64,000 nucleotides of DNA from Sphingomonas panacis (GCF_001717955.1 NZ_CP014168.1:4681501-4745500), one strand, 5' to 3'. Shown: positions 28,201 to 37,349, numbered from the stretch's first letter. Program-made: numbers and translations. The notes: generated from the letters alone by a model not told the origin.

Positions 28201-28572
28201 TCAAACGCAGCGCGAATCACGCTCGGGCGGTGCGGCGGTGCGAGTCGCCCAGGTGCCGGCGGGCGTCTTGTACTTCTCGCCCGGCACGGTCGCCGCGATC
28301 AGGCGGCAGCCCGAGGTGAAGGCCATCTGCTCGACGGTCGCTCCGGCGGCGGCGGTCTGGGTGTATTTCGCCTTGCGCTGGATGTTGATGTTGTTGACCA
28401 GCGCGCGCAGCTCCGGGGTGGCCGCGCCGACCACGCCGAGATAGCCGTCGGGCTGCTCGCCGACCTGGCCGGCCGAGCGCGCCGCCTGATAGGCGGGGTC
28501 GCGCTGGGCGAAAGCTGGCGTCGCAACGGCGAGTGCGGTGGCGATCAGGACGAGGCTACGAACAGTCTTCAT
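28201..28572 (-). CDS. ydbL: YdbL family periplasmic protein, DUF1318 (123 aa)
   Basis: Periplasmic partner of the YdbH-YnbE lipid-transport bridge. A signal peptide ends at TPAFAQ; the mature part has the family pattern QVGEQPDGYLGVV, NNINIQRKAKYTQ and PGEKYKTPAGTW. ATG 28572 overlaps the ynbE stop (ATGA); the frame is open upstream only within ynbE. In E. coli YdbL acts as a chaperone-like factor for this system; I infer the same here from gene order ydbH-ynbE-ydbL. Confidence 0.9.
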   Translation of the reverse strand: MKTVRSLVLIATALAVATPAFAQRDPAYQAARSAGQVGEQPDGYLGVVGAATPELRALVNNINIQRKAKYTQTAAAGATVEQMAFTSGCRLIAATVPGEKYKTPAGTWATRTAAPPERDSRCV

Positions 28573-28805
28573 CAGAAAATTCCCGGGTTCGACTGGATCA
28601 ACGACTTCGCCTCGCCATCGAGACGATAGACGACCTCCTGAGTCACGCTGATGTTGAGATTGATGACGATCGGCTTGTCGGGCGCGCTGACGCTGACGCA
28701 CCCTGCGGTCAGCATCGGCATCATCGCGCCGGCGATCATCATCCGTCTTTTCATCGTGCGACTCGTCGGTCTCCGCATCGGCTTCGTCAATCCTGTTTCG
28801 GTCAT
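28572..28805 (-). CDS. ynbE: YnbE family outer-membrane lipoprotein (77 aa)
   Basis: Small lipoprotein with lipobox LTAGC near residue 36 and a C-terminal part that forms stacking beta strands (DKPIVINLNISVTQEVVYRL), the hallmark of YnbE. It is thought to extend the YdbH groove to the outer membrane. The start at 28805 overlaps the ydbH stop (ATGA); internal ATGs at 28778 or 28754 would give a more standard signal length. Coupled on both sides to ydbH and ydbL. Confidence 0.9.
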   Translation of the reverse strand: MTETGLTKPMRRPTSRTMKRRMMIAGAMMPMLTAGCVSVSAPDKPIVINLNISVTQEVVYRLDGEAKSLIQSNPGIF

Positions 28806-31800
28806 GGCACTTTCTCGCTTGCGGAAGGCTGAACGGGTGGCGTTTGCGCGGCCTTCTTGCGCTGCTGTTCCATCAGCGCGGGCAGATTGCGTTCGATCAG
28901 CCGCTTGGGATCGTAGAAGGATTGCGCCGAATCGATGAGCTGGCGGAAAGGCGCGCGGATCGTCACGTTGAAGACGAGCGGCAGCTTCTGGAGCCGATCG
29001 AACAGGAAGTTGCGCTTGGCGCCCTTACCCTGCGAGACGCCGGCGAACTTGACCTCGGTGATCATCTCGCCGGCAAGCGGGCCGTTCATCACCACACCAA
29101 GGCTGCGATAGCGCAGCGACTTGAGCGCCTGGAACGCGAAATTACCCCATGTGCCGAGATCCTTCTGGCTGATATCGCCGACATAGGCGATCGTCCCGCC
29201 GTCGCCCTGAACAGTCAGCCGGCCATTCTCGATCCGCCCGCCGCTCTCGTCGAAGATCATCGGCAGCACACCGTCGAAACTGCCGGTCGCGTCGAGGTTC
29301 TTGAAGTCGAACTGCTGAAGGAACTGCGCGGCATCGAGCGAGCTGACCCGGAAGGTCATATGGCGTTCGACGGGCTGCGAGAAATCGAGCAGGGTCGGTT
29401 CGAGCACCAGCGCGCCGCCCGCGAACGGCCAGCGCCCGTCCTCCACCATCACGCGCGCGCCGGCGAGCGTCTGCAGCCGGATCGTGCCATCGTTGACCGG
29501 CACGCCGGGGTTGACCGTCTTGACGGTGATGATCTGCGCGGGCGCGCTTTCGAGCGCGAGCAGATCGGTGAAACGGATCGTGCCGGCGATGCCGGTGACC
29601 GGGCCGAACGCGGCGGCGAGATCGGTGCCGTCGGTGCCGAACACGCCGTCGCTGCTGACGCCGGCCTTGTTCCAGCGAATATGCCCCTCGCCTTTCACCG
29701 TGCCGGCCACATCGGCGATCACGCCGAAGGTGAGCGGGGTCAGCGCGTCGGGCTGGAACGCCTTGCCGAAGGTGATGCCCGGCACGGCGAGATCGGCATG
29801 GCCTGTCGCATCGCCGAGATCGTGGACGATGCTCACGTCGGCGACTTTGACCTGTTTGGTCGGCTCGACCAACGTGCCGGTGGTGGTGATCCTGCCGCCG
29901 GCGAGCGTGAGTGCGACGCCCTGCGCGGCGAGCGGCTTGAAGCGCGGCGTCGCGTTGCTGTCGGCGACCCTTAGCGCGCCGTCGAGCGCGAGTTTGCCGG
30001 CGGCGAAGCGCCAGCGCCCGGCCGCGCCGGAAAGCGCGAGCGGCACGTTGGCGATCTGCCCGCTGCCGCCGGTGAAGCTGCCGCCGAGGGCGCTGCCGGT
30101 CGCGCGGCCTTCGAGACTGGCGAAATCGAGCCGGGTCTGGTGATCGGCCGCGCCCAGCTTCGCCGAGACACCCGCGAGCGTGAAGCCGGTCGCTCCCAGC
30201 CGAACGCTACCGCCGCTCGCCGACACTGAGAGCGGCGCGCCACCCATGCTGCCGCGCAGATTGGCTGCAGACAGGCGTGCGCCGCCGCCGAGTCGTCCGC
30301 CGGCAAGCGTCACCAATCCCGCGCCGGTCGGGCAGAGGGTCAACCTGGCCGGATCGAGCGCGAGGCTTGACACCGCCAGCCGCTCGACCGTGAGCGGGGT
30401 GCAGGACGGGTTGACGATCACACGGTCACCCCCGTTCCAGTAGAGCGACAGCGGCGCGGCCAGCCGCTCGACACGGCCACCCGAGAGCGGCCCCGACAAT
30501 GCGACGCGTGTCTCGACATGCGTGTTGCCGCCCGGCGTCGCGGTGAAGCGCACTGGTGTCAGCGCGAGCGTCGCGCCGCCGGTGGTGTACGGCGCGAGCG
30601 TTGCGGTGCCGGTGACGGCGCCGCCAGGCCGTGCCTGCGCGAGCGTCAGCTGGGTGGCCGGGAAGCCGCCGCCGTCGAGCGTCACGTTGGCATCGATCAG
30701 CGCGCGGCCGCCGGGCCAGCTATACGCGATACCTTTGCCGCCCGACAGCGCCAGCCGCGCGCCCGACGCGCTCTGCGCTGCGAGTCGCGACAGCGTCACC
30801 CGCCCGGTCGCGCCGTCGAGCATGGCAGCGACATCGGCGTCGATATTGGCCGAACGCAGCGCCGTTTCGTCCGCGCTCGCCAGTCCGGTGAGGATCGGCG
30901 CGATCGGGGTGCTGGCGTCGCGGGTGCGATAGGCGGTTAAGCGTCGACGCACTGCGGCATCGGCGGTGATGCCGGTGCCGCGCACGGTGCCCGACACCTG
31001 GCTCCGCGCGCCCGCGACGGCGAAACGGCCCACGAACCCCAGCCCGCGCCCGGTCGCACCTGGCAAGGTCGCCGCGCCGCTGCGCAGGTCGGCAGTGCCG
31101 CTGGTGCCGCGCGCTGTGCCGGTAAAGCCGATCACGCCGCCGATCGCTTCGGCGCGCGCGCCCGGGCCGCGCACCGAGCCCACCGCGAGCCGAACGTCGC
31201 CGTTCCAGGTTTCCAGATGCGCGCCAAGCCTCGCCGAGATGGTCGCCGCCGGGAAGCGGGCGACGACGCCGCCACATTCGCCCTGCGCGGCGCGCACCGG
31301 CCCTGTGATCGTCGGCCGCCCGGCGAGGGTCGTCAGCGTCAGCGCCAGCTCCGCCTGCATCAGCGTGCAACCGCCGCTCCGGAGCTGGTCGCTTACCGCC
31401 GCGACCTTCCCCGAGAAACCGTCATTGAGCGGGCCGCTGCCCGATAGCTTCACGCCGGCCACGCCGTAGGGCGTCTCCAGCCGCATCCGCGCGTCCTGGA
31501 TATCGAGCCGGATCGCCGGCAGCGCGAACGGCGCGCCGCCGCCCGACGCCGGGATCAGCCGATCGAGCGTGCCGAATGACAGCGTGCCGTCCGCCAGCCG
31601 CGCCGCCACGCGGACATGCCCGGCACGCACCCCGGTCACGCGCGCGCCGCCGGTGCCGACGACGGTGTCGAGCTCGATCCAGTCGGCGACGAGATCAGGA
31701 TGCGCGGGATCACCCAACACGACGTTCGTCAGCCGCTGGCGGCTGAAGCCGAGATCGGCGATGCGGTAACGCGCCGGCACATGATGCGCGGCGAGGAAGC

Positions 31801-31987
31801 GGTCAGCATAGCCGCGCGCGATCTGCTTGCGCTGCGTCCACAAAGTCACCAGCGCGACGAGCAGCACGATCGCCAGCACCAGCAGGATTCGCCGCAGCCG
31901 CGCGAAACCGATGCGCGGCGGCGCCGGTTCGGCCAGCGGCTGTTCGGTCGGTTCTTCCGTCACGCCTTCGCCTGCACGCCCGCTCAT
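28802..31987 (-). CDS. ydbH: YdbH family AsmA-like intermembrane lipid-transport protein (1061 aa)
   Basis: Large protein anchored by one N-terminal inner-membrane helix (ILLVLAIVLLVALVTLW, about residues 34-51), with an extended Gly/Ala-rich beta structure through the periplasm. The C-terminal third carries the conserved YdbH region: FNVTIRAPFRQLIDSAQS and SLRYRSLGVVMNGPLAG. In E. coli YdbH, YhdP and TamB jointly carry phospholipid to the outer membrane. AAAGGAG precedes ATG 31987. First gene of a three-gene operon with ynbE and ydbL. Confidence 0.9.
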   Translation of the reverse strand: MSGRAGEGVTEEPTEQPLAEPAPPRIGFARLRRILLVLAIVLLVALVTLWTQRKQIARGYADRFLAAHHVPARYRIADLGFSRQRLTNVVLGDPAHPDLVADWIELDTVVGTGGARVTGVRAGHVRVAARLADGTLSFGTLDRLIPASGGGAPFALPAIRLDIQDARMRLETPYGVAGVKLSGSGPLNDGFSGKVAAVSDQLRSGGCTLMQAELALTLTTLAGRPTITGPVRAAQGECGGVVARFPAATISARLGAHLETWNGDVRLAVGSVRGPGARAEAIGGVIGFTGTARGTSGTADLRSGAATLPGATGRGLGFVGRFAVAGARSQVSGTVRGTGITADAAVRRRLTAYRTRDASTPIAPILTGLASADETALRSANIDADVAAMLDGATGRVTLSRLAAQSASGARLALSGGKGIAYSWPGGRALIDANVTLDGGGFPATQLTLAQARPGGAVTGTATLAPYTTGGATLALTPVRFTATPGGNTHVETRVALSGPLSGGRVERLAAPLSLYWNGGDRVIVNPSCTPLTVERLAVSSLALDPARLTLCPTGAGLVTLAGGRLGGGARLSAANLRGSMGGAPLSVSASGGSVRLGATGFTLAGVSAKLGAADHQTRLDFASLEGRATGSALGGSFTGGSGQIANVPLALSGAAGRWRFAAGKLALDGALRVADSNATPRFKPLAAQGVALTLAGGRITTTGTLVEPTKQVKVADVSIVHDLGDATGHADLAVPGITFGKAFQPDALTPLTFGVIADVAGTVKGEGHIRWNKAGVSSDGVFGTDGTDLAAAFGPVTGIAGTIRFTDLLALESAPAQIITVKTVNPGVPVNDGTIRLQTLAGARVMVEDGRWPFAGGALVLEPTLLDFSQPVERHMTFRVSSLDAAQFLQQFDFKNLDATGSFDGVLPMIFDESGGRIENGRLTVQGDGGTIAYVGDISQKDLGTWGNFAFQALKSLRYRSLGVVMNGPLAGEMITEVKFAGVSQGKGAKRNFLFDRLQKLPLVFNVTIRAPFRQLIDSAQSFYDPKRLIERNLPALMEQQRKKAAQTPPVQPSASEKVP

Positions 31988-32055
31988 GCTTCTCCTTTAG
32001 CCGCATCGTCGTCGATTGCACGCGAACACAACGCAGATTAATCGCAGGAGCAGCG

Positions 32056-32739
32056 ATGACAGTTCCCGACTCCGATCACACGGGCCATCGCGCCCGGCTG
32101 CGCAAGCGGCTCACCGAGCACGGCGGCGAGGGTCTGCTCGACCATGAACTGATCGAATATCTGCTCGCACTCGCGATCCCGCGCCGAGACACCAAGCCGC
32201 TCGCTAAGGCGCTGCTCGCCGAGTTCGGCGGCATCGGCGGGCTGCTCACCGCCGAACCCGAGGCGCTGGCGCGGGTCTCCGGCATGGGGGAGACGTCGGT
32301 CGCGGCGATCAAGATCGCACACGCCGCCGCGATCCGGCTGGTCAAGGCCGAGGTGGCGGCGCGGCCGGTGCTGGCCAACTGGCAGGCGCTGCTCGATTAT
32401 CTGCGCGCCGACATGGCGCATCACACGATCGAGCGGGTGCGCGTGCTCCACCTCAACGCGCGCAACATGCTGATTCGCGACGAGGTGATGAACGAAGGCT
32501 CGGTCGACGAGGCGCCGGTCTATACCCGCGAGGTGATCCGCCGCGCGATCGATCTCGGCTCGGCGGCGATTATTTTGGTCCACAATCATCCGAGCGGAGA
32601 CCCCTCGCCGAGCCGCGCTGACATCGAAATCACCCGCAAGGTCGGCGAGGCCGGGAAACGGCTCGGCATCACGCTACATGACCATATCATCATTGGTAGC
32701 GACGGGCATTCTAGCTTACGCGCGATGGGACTGATCTGA
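32056..32739 (+). CDS. radC: RadC family JAB/MPN-domain protein (227 aa)
   Basis: N-terminal helix-hairpin-helix part (residues about 10-95, with LARVSGMGETSVAAIK) and a C-terminal JAMM metalloprotein domain with HNHPSGDPSPSRAD holding the zinc ligands. Despite the name, a role in DNA repair is not established in E. coli. No mobile-element genes are nearby, so it appears to be the chromosomal copy. Divergent from ydbH across about 70 bases. Confidence 0.95.
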   Translation: MTVPDSDHTGHRARLRKRLTEHGGEGLLDHELIEYLLALAIPRRDTKPLAKALLAEFGGIGGLLTAEPEALARVSGMGETSVAAIKIAHAAAIRLVKAEVAARPVLANWQALLDYLRADMAHHTIERVRVLHLNARNMLIRDEVMNEGSVDEAPVYTREVIRRAIDLGSAAIILVHNHPSGDPSPSRADIEITRKVGEAGKRLGITLHDHIIIGSDGHSSLRAMGLI

Positions 32740-32753
32740 CATCGGGAGCCGGC

Positions 32754-34541
32754 ATGATACGGGTTTCGCTTCTGCTCGCCGCACTTGCCCTGCCCGCCGC
32801 GCCGGCCGCCGCCGCCGACTGCAAGCTCGGGGTGATGGCCGACCTGCCGGTGACGATGCAAAACATGCGCGTGAGCGTGCCGGTGAAGATCAACGACATA
32901 GAGACGCGACTGTGGCTCGACAGCGGTGCGTTCTTCAGCGTCATGCCCAAGGCGAAGGCGATCGAACTTGGGCTGAAGATCGACGCCGCGCCCTTCGGGC
33001 TGAGGCTGATCGGCATCGGCGGTGATTCCTCGCCCGATCTGGTTACGGTCAGGAAGTTCGGGATCGCCGACAGGGCGCTCACCGACGTCCAGTTTCTGGT
33101 CGGTGGCACCGACGCCGGCAACGGGCTGATCGGGCGCAACCTGCTCGCGCTCGCCGATACCGAGTTCGATCTTGCCGGCGGCTCGGTGAAGCTGATCCAG
33201 CCGCACGACTGCAGGAACATGGCGATCGCTTATTGGGCGGCGGGCAAGCCGTTCTTCACCGCCGCGCTGGAGCAGGAAGAGAATCCGCGCGACCGGAAAT
33301 TCCGCGTGACCGTTCGAATCAACGGCGTCGCGATCGACGGCGAATATGACAGCGGCGCGCCGAACACCTTGCTCAGCCGTCGCGCCGCCGAAAAGGCGGG
33401 GATCGCGCTGAACGGGCCGACCGTGACCCCCATTCGCGGCATCGGCGGCTTCGGCCGCCGCTCCATGCCCGGCTGGACAGTCCCGGTCGAGAGCGTCGCG
33501 ATCGGCGACGAGACGATATTGAAGACGCGGCTCGACGTGATCGACGGGCCGATCACGGCCGGCAACGGAAGCCCCGACATGCTGATCGGCGCCGATTACA
33601 TGCTCGCGCACCACATCTATGTCGCGCGCAGCCAGCACCGAATCTATTTCACCTACAGCGGCGGCAAGGCGTTCCGCTCTGCGGGCGCGGCGCCGGTCTC
33701 GGCTGCATCGGTGGGCGCGCCATTGCCTGCCGACATCCACCCCGTCGCGCCGGTGACGAATACCACCGCGCCCAAGACCGCGGACGAATTCGCCCGGCGC
33801 GCCAGCGCGCGCATGGCCCAACACGCGGTCGCGGATGCGATCGCCGATCTGACCCAGGCGATCACGCTCGCGCCCGATACTGCCGATTATTATCGCGACC
33901 GCGCGCTCGCCTACCAGACGTCCGGGCAGCGCGGCCTCGCGCGTACCGATATCGAGCATGTCCTTCAGCTTACCCCGACCGACGGCGCGTTGCTGCGCAT
34001 CCGCGCGATCCTGCGACTGCGCGAAGGCGACCGCGCCGGCGCGCTCGCCGATGCAGAGGCGGCGGCGCGCGCGACACCCGCCACCTCGCTCGACATGGTG
34101 CCGATTGCGAACCTGCTCGCCCGGTTCGACCAGCCGGCACGCGGGATCGCGCTGCTCGGTCCGGTGATCGCCAGCCATCAGGAAGACAGTGCGCTGCCCC
34201 GTCTGCTCAACGCGCGCTGCTGGCTGCGCGCGCAGGCCGGGGTGGACCTCGACGCCGCGCTCGACGATTGCAACCGCGCCCTGAAGCGCGCGGGCAAGCT
34301 GCCGATGTTCCTCGACAGTCGCGGACTGGTGCAGTTGCGCAAGGGCAACCCCGCCGCCGCGATCGCCGATTACGATGCGGCGCTGGAGATGGATCCGAGG
34401 CTGGCGTGGTCACTGTACGGACGAGGCCTGGCGAAGATCGCGCTCGGCCAGAAGGACGCTGGTGAGGCCGACAAGGCGGCGGCGGTCGCGATCTATCCGG
34501 GGATCGTCGAGGAAGCGAAGCGCTTTCACGTCATCCCCTGA
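32754..34541 (+). CDS. Secreted tandem retropepsin-like aspartyl protease with TPR repeats (595 aa)
   Basis: Signal peptide (residues 1-21, ending AAAAD). Two retropepsin-like halves follow: LWLDSGAFFSVM near residue 56 and DGEYDSGAPNTLLS near 199, each with the catalytic-type D-S-G, plus flap-like GIGG segments and hydrophobic GNGLIGRNLL and DMLIGADYML. The two-D layout suggests an intramolecular pepsin-like dimer. From about residue 340 to the end are TPR units (AIADLTQAITLAPDTADYY; RDRALAYQTSGQ). Likely periplasmic. It begins 14 bases after radC. Substrate and function unknown. Confidence 0.85.
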   Translation: MIRVSLLLAALALPAAPAAAADCKLGVMADLPVTMQNMRVSVPVKINDIETRLWLDSGAFFSVMPKAKAIELGLKIDAAPFGLRLIGIGGDSSPDLVTVRKFGIADRALTDVQFLVGGTDAGNGLIGRNLLALADTEFDLAGGSVKLIQPHDCRNMAIAYWAAGKPFFTAALEQEENPRDRKFRVTVRINGVAIDGEYDSGAPNTLLSRRAAEKAGIALNGPTVTPIRGIGGFGRRSMPGWTVPVESVAIGDETILKTRLDVIDGPITAGNGSPDMLIGADYMLAHHIYVARSQHRIYFTYSGGKAFRSAGAAPVSAASVGAPLPADIHPVAPVTNTTAPKTADEFARRASARMAQHAVADAIADLTQAITLAPDTADYYRDRALAYQTSGQRGLARTDIEHVLQLTPTDGALLRIRAILRLREGDRAGALADAEAAARATPATSLDMVPIANLLARFDQPARGIALLGPVIASHQEDSALPRLLNARCWLRAQAGVDLDAALDDCNRALKRAGKLPMFLDSRGLVQLRKGNPAAAIADYDAALEMDPRLAWSLYGRGLAKIALGQKDAGEADKAAAVAIYPGIVEEAKRFHVIP

Positions 34542-34542
34542 C

Positions 34543-34615
34543 GTCGCCCCGGGCCGCAGTGTAACTGGCGACCGCGTGCCCCGCACACAGCGGCCCCGGC
34601 CTCCGCCGGGGCGAC
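34543..34615. repeat. Palindromic intergenic repeat, family A, degenerate copy
   Basis: Right arm CGGCCTCCGCCGGGGCGAC is well kept; the left arm is shortened to GTCGCCCCGGGCCGCAGTG. It abuts the stop of the retropepsin gene and the hairpin at 34617-34650. Confidence 0.75.
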
Positions 34616-34616
34616 G

Positions 34617-34650
34617 AAAGGCCGCCGGACCTTGCGATCCGGCGGCCTTT
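34617..34650. terminator. Bidirectional terminator hairpin
   Basis: Perfect 13-base stem AAAGGCCGCCGGA (34617-34629) and its complement at 34638-34650, with an 8-base loop and A/T-rich ends on both sides. It separates the retropepsin-TPR gene from the convergent EF-hand gene and should act in both directions. Confidence 0.85.
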
Positions 34651-34657
34651 GGGCGTC

Positions 34658-35152
34658 TTATGACTGCCCCTTCGACAGGAAGCCGGTCAGTTCGGTCTTG
34701 GACACGGTTCTGCTCTTGTCCGTGTCGGCGCTGGCGAACGCCTGGCCGACCCAGGTCTTGGTGGCGGCGGCGTCGGGCTTGGTGCTGGGGTCGCTCGCGC
34801 TCTTGAGTGCGATCATCCAGTCGCCGAACTCGGCCTTGCTCAATACGCCGTTCTTGTCCTTGTCGTAGGTGGCGAACTCGGTGTCGACGACCTGAGCGAC
34901 CTGCGTGCCGCCGGCGGCGGGCTGTTGCGCGGTATCGCTGGCGGTCTGCGCCGGAGCCTGCGCGGTATCGGTCGGCGCTGCGGGTGCGGCCTGGGCCGGC
35001 GCGGCTGCGGATGGGTCGCTTGCGGGCGGCGCGCTAGATGGTGCCGGCGCGGCCTGCGTCATCGGCGAGGCTTGCGGAGCCGCTTGCGGGGCTTGCGCGA
35101 ATGCGGGGACAGCAAAGCTCATCGCCGCGCACAGAAGAATTGCCTTTTTCAT
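34658..35152 (-). CDS. Secreted EF-hand protein with Pro/Ala/Gln-rich linker (164 aa)
   Basis: Signal peptide MKKAILLCAAMSFAVPAFAQ, then a low-complexity linker of Ala, Pro and Gln (about residues 20-80), then two EF-hand loops: DKDKNGVLSKAEF and DTDKSRTVSKTEL. The second loop has Arg and Thr at positions where Gly and Ile are usual, so its Ca2+ affinity may be weak. ATG 35152 is chosen for the GGAG six bases before it; ATGs at 35158 and 35164 are possible. Probably a periplasmic calcium-binding protein; no partner seen. Confidence 0.85.
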   Translation of the reverse strand: MKKAILLCAAMSFAVPAFAQAPQAAPQASPMTQAAPAPSSAPPASDPSAAAPAQAAPAAPTDTAQAPAQTASDTAQQPAAGGTQVAQVVDTEFATYDKDKNGVLSKAEFGDWMIALKSASDPSTKPDAAATKTWVGQAFASADTDKSRTVSKTELTGFLSKGQS

Positions 35153-35358
35153 ATACATCTCCATTGTACTTACTGACACTAATCTGCTCATCGCCGCATC
35201 TACACTGCGAGAACATTCGGAGTAACAACCCTTCATCCAACACAATGGTTCACCGTAACGATATTTGAAGGCTCGGCTCATCCCTGCTAACGCGCAGGTC
35301 ATCGCGAGTCCGTGTCGATTCTGCGGTGATGTGAGCTACTCCGCGCAAAGGAATCCCG

Positions 35359-36672
35359 ATGGTCCCCCGTTACTCCCGCCCCGACATGACCGCGATCTGG
35401 ACGCCCGAGGCGCGGTTTCGCATCTGGTTCGAGATCGAGGCGCACGCCACCGAAGCACTCGCCGACCTCGGCATCGTGCCCAAATCGGCGGCCAAGGCGC
35501 TGTGGGACTGGTGGGCAACCAACCCCGCGATCGACGTCGCCGCGATCGACGCGATCGAGGCGGTCACCAAGCATGACGTGATCGCCTTCCTCACCTGGGT
35601 GGCCGAGCAGGTCGGCGACGAAGCGCGCTTCATGCATCAGGGCATGACCTCGTCGGACGTGCTCGACACCTGCCTGTCGGTGCAACTCGTCCGCGCCAGC
35701 GACATCCTGCTCGCCGATCTCGATGCGCTGCTCGCCGCGATCAAGACCCGCGCCTATGAGCACAAGATGACGCCGACGATCGGCCGCAGCCACGGTATCC
35801 ATGCCGAGCCGGTCACGTTCGGGCTGAAGCTGGCCGGGGCCTATGCCGAGTTCGCCCGCTGCAAGGCGCGGCTGGTGGCGGCGCGTGCCGACATCGCGAC
35901 CTGCGCGGTCTCGGGCGCGGTTGGCACCTTCGCCAATATCGATCCCGCCGTGGAGGCACATGTCGCCGCCAAGCTCGGCTTGACGGTCGAGCCGGCCTCG
36001 ACCCAGGTGATCCCGCGCGACCGCCATGCGATGTATTTCGCGACGCTCGGCGTCATCGCCTCCTCGATCGAGCGGCTCGCGATCGAGGTGCGCCACCTCC
36101 AGCGCACCGAAGTTCTGGAAGCCGAGGAATATTTCTCGCCGGGGCAGAAGGGTTCGTCGGCGATGCCGCACAAGCGCAACCCGGTGCTGACCGAGAACCT
36201 CACCGGCCTCGCGCGCATGGTGCGCAGCGCGGTGGTGCCGGCGCTGGAAAACGTCGCCCTATGGCATGAGCGCGACATCAGCCACTCCTCGGTCGAGCGC
36301 TACATCGCGCCCGACGCGACGATCACGCTCGATTTCGCGCTCGCGCGGTTGACCGGCGTGATCGACAAGCTGCTCGTCTATCCGGCGCGGATGCAGAAGA
36401 ACCTCGATAAGATGGGGGGTCTGGTCCACTCGCAGCGCGTGCTGCTCGCGCTGACTCAGGCCGGGGTAAGCCGCGAGGATTCCTATCGCCTCGTCCAGCG
36501 TAACGCGATGAAGGTGTGGGAATCGGACGGCGAACTGTCGCTGCTCGAACTGCTCAAGGCCGATGCGGATGTGACGGCGGCGCTATCGGTCGCGGAGATC
36601 GAGGACAAGTTCGACCTCGGCTATCACCTCAAACATGTCGATACGATCTTCTCGCGCGTGTTCGGAGCGTAA
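35359..36672 (+). CDS. purB: Adenylosuccinate lyase (437 aa)
   Basis: Catalyses two steps of purine synthesis: cleavage of SAICAR and of adenylosuccinate, each releasing fumarate. The superfamily signature GSSAMPHKRNP is at about residue 267, with TSSDVLDT and GRSHGIHAEP (catalytic His) upstream. Length and N-terminus MVPRYSRPDMTAIW match alphaproteobacterial PurB. AAAGGAA lies upstream. The 200-base gap before it holds no other gene. A strong terminator hairpin follows. Confidence 0.98.
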   Translation: MVPRYSRPDMTAIWTPEARFRIWFEIEAHATEALADLGIVPKSAAKALWDWWATNPAIDVAAIDAIEAVTKHDVIAFLTWVAEQVGDEARFMHQGMTSSDVLDTCLSVQLVRASDILLADLDALLAAIKTRAYEHKMTPTIGRSHGIHAEPVTFGLKLAGAYAEFARCKARLVAARADIATCAVSGAVGTFANIDPAVEAHVAAKLGLTVEPASTQVIPRDRHAMYFATLGVIASSIERLAIEVRHLQRTEVLEAEEYFSPGQKGSSAMPHKRNPVLTENLTGLARMVRSAVVPALENVALWHERDISHSSVERYIAPDATITLDFALARLTGVIDKLLVYPARMQKNLDKMGGLVHSQRVLLALTQAGVSREDSYRLVQRNAMKVWESDGELSLLELLKADADVTAALSVAEIEDKFDLGYHLKHVDTIFSRVFGA

Positions 36673-36677
36673 GGGAG

Positions 36678-36704
36678 ACCGGGCGGGGCCGCGCCCCGCC
36701 CGGT
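36678..36704 (+). terminator. purB terminator hairpin
   Basis: Perfect 12-base GC stem ACCGGGCGGGGC (36678-36689) with its complement at 36693-36704 and a three-base loop, six bases after the purB stop. No T-run follows. Confidence 0.6.
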
Positions 36705-36822
36705 GATCGTCATGCCAGCGAAAGCTGCGCATGACCCGCGCTATCCGCGTAGCGCAACGTTTGCGGAAATGGAAAGTTCGCCCCACAAGCGGACCTTCGG
36801 CGACTTTGCCGCCTAACTGATG

Positions 36823-37143
36823 CTATAGCATTGTTAGGGTGGGGGCGGCTTTGGCTGTCACGGACAAACACCCTGCCGCCAAGTAAAAATATGATGTTCC
36901 TGCTGTCTTCGCCACCTCCCAGTACGCCAAGTGACCCGCGAAGTGATGCCGCCCTAATTCTTTCAAGTTAGCGACCGTTTGCACTGATTCCACTTTCCCG
37001 AACATCACTGCGATGGGTATGCGCTCAGGAGCTTGAGCATCAGGATAGGCTGACATTTTCAATGTCACTGTGCAGCCGATGACGTCGATTGAGACTTCTT
37101 CCAAATGCGCATCGTGACCCGACATTTCTTCGTGGTAAAGCAT
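36823..37143 (-). CDS. Orphan hypothetical protein in an AT-richer patch (106 aa)
   Basis: No family recognised. The product is soluble with a balanced composition: VSIDVIGCTVTLKMSAYP, VMFGKVESVQTVANLKELG, HHFAGHLAYWEV, TSYFYLAAGCLSV. The codon use (TTG, TTA, AAA, ACA, ATA) and base composition, about half GC, differ sharply from the neighbours, which suggests horizontal gain. The start is uncertain: ATG 37143, ATG 37125 or an upstream extension to 37278. It lies between purB and a DUF1275 gene and is divergent from the latter. Confidence 0.6.
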   Translation of the reverse strand: MLYHEEMSGHDAHLEEVSIDVIGCTVTLKMSAYPDAQAPERIPIAVMFGKVESVQTVANLKELGRHHFAGHLAYWEVAKTAGTSYFYLAAGCLSVTAKAAPTLTML

Positions 37144-37349
37144 CGAAGCGCCATAACTCAAAAAAGCTAATAGCCGCTTTCCACCAGTTTTCCGCGTTCC
37201 GAGGTGCGACGGTTCCGCCTGAAAGCCGATCAACAACGACCGGGAACGATCGAATTTGGCGAGCGGTGGCACGCACACCGGGGCGCCCTGCGTCGGCAGG
37301 TCGGCGTGCGGACTGGAAGGGAGCTCGGCATCCGCGCTATGGCGAGGGC

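Noticed and set aside
32056-32739. RadC gene as a marker of a mobile element
   Set aside because: No integrase, plasmid or phage genes and no composition shift nearby; chromosomal radC is common.
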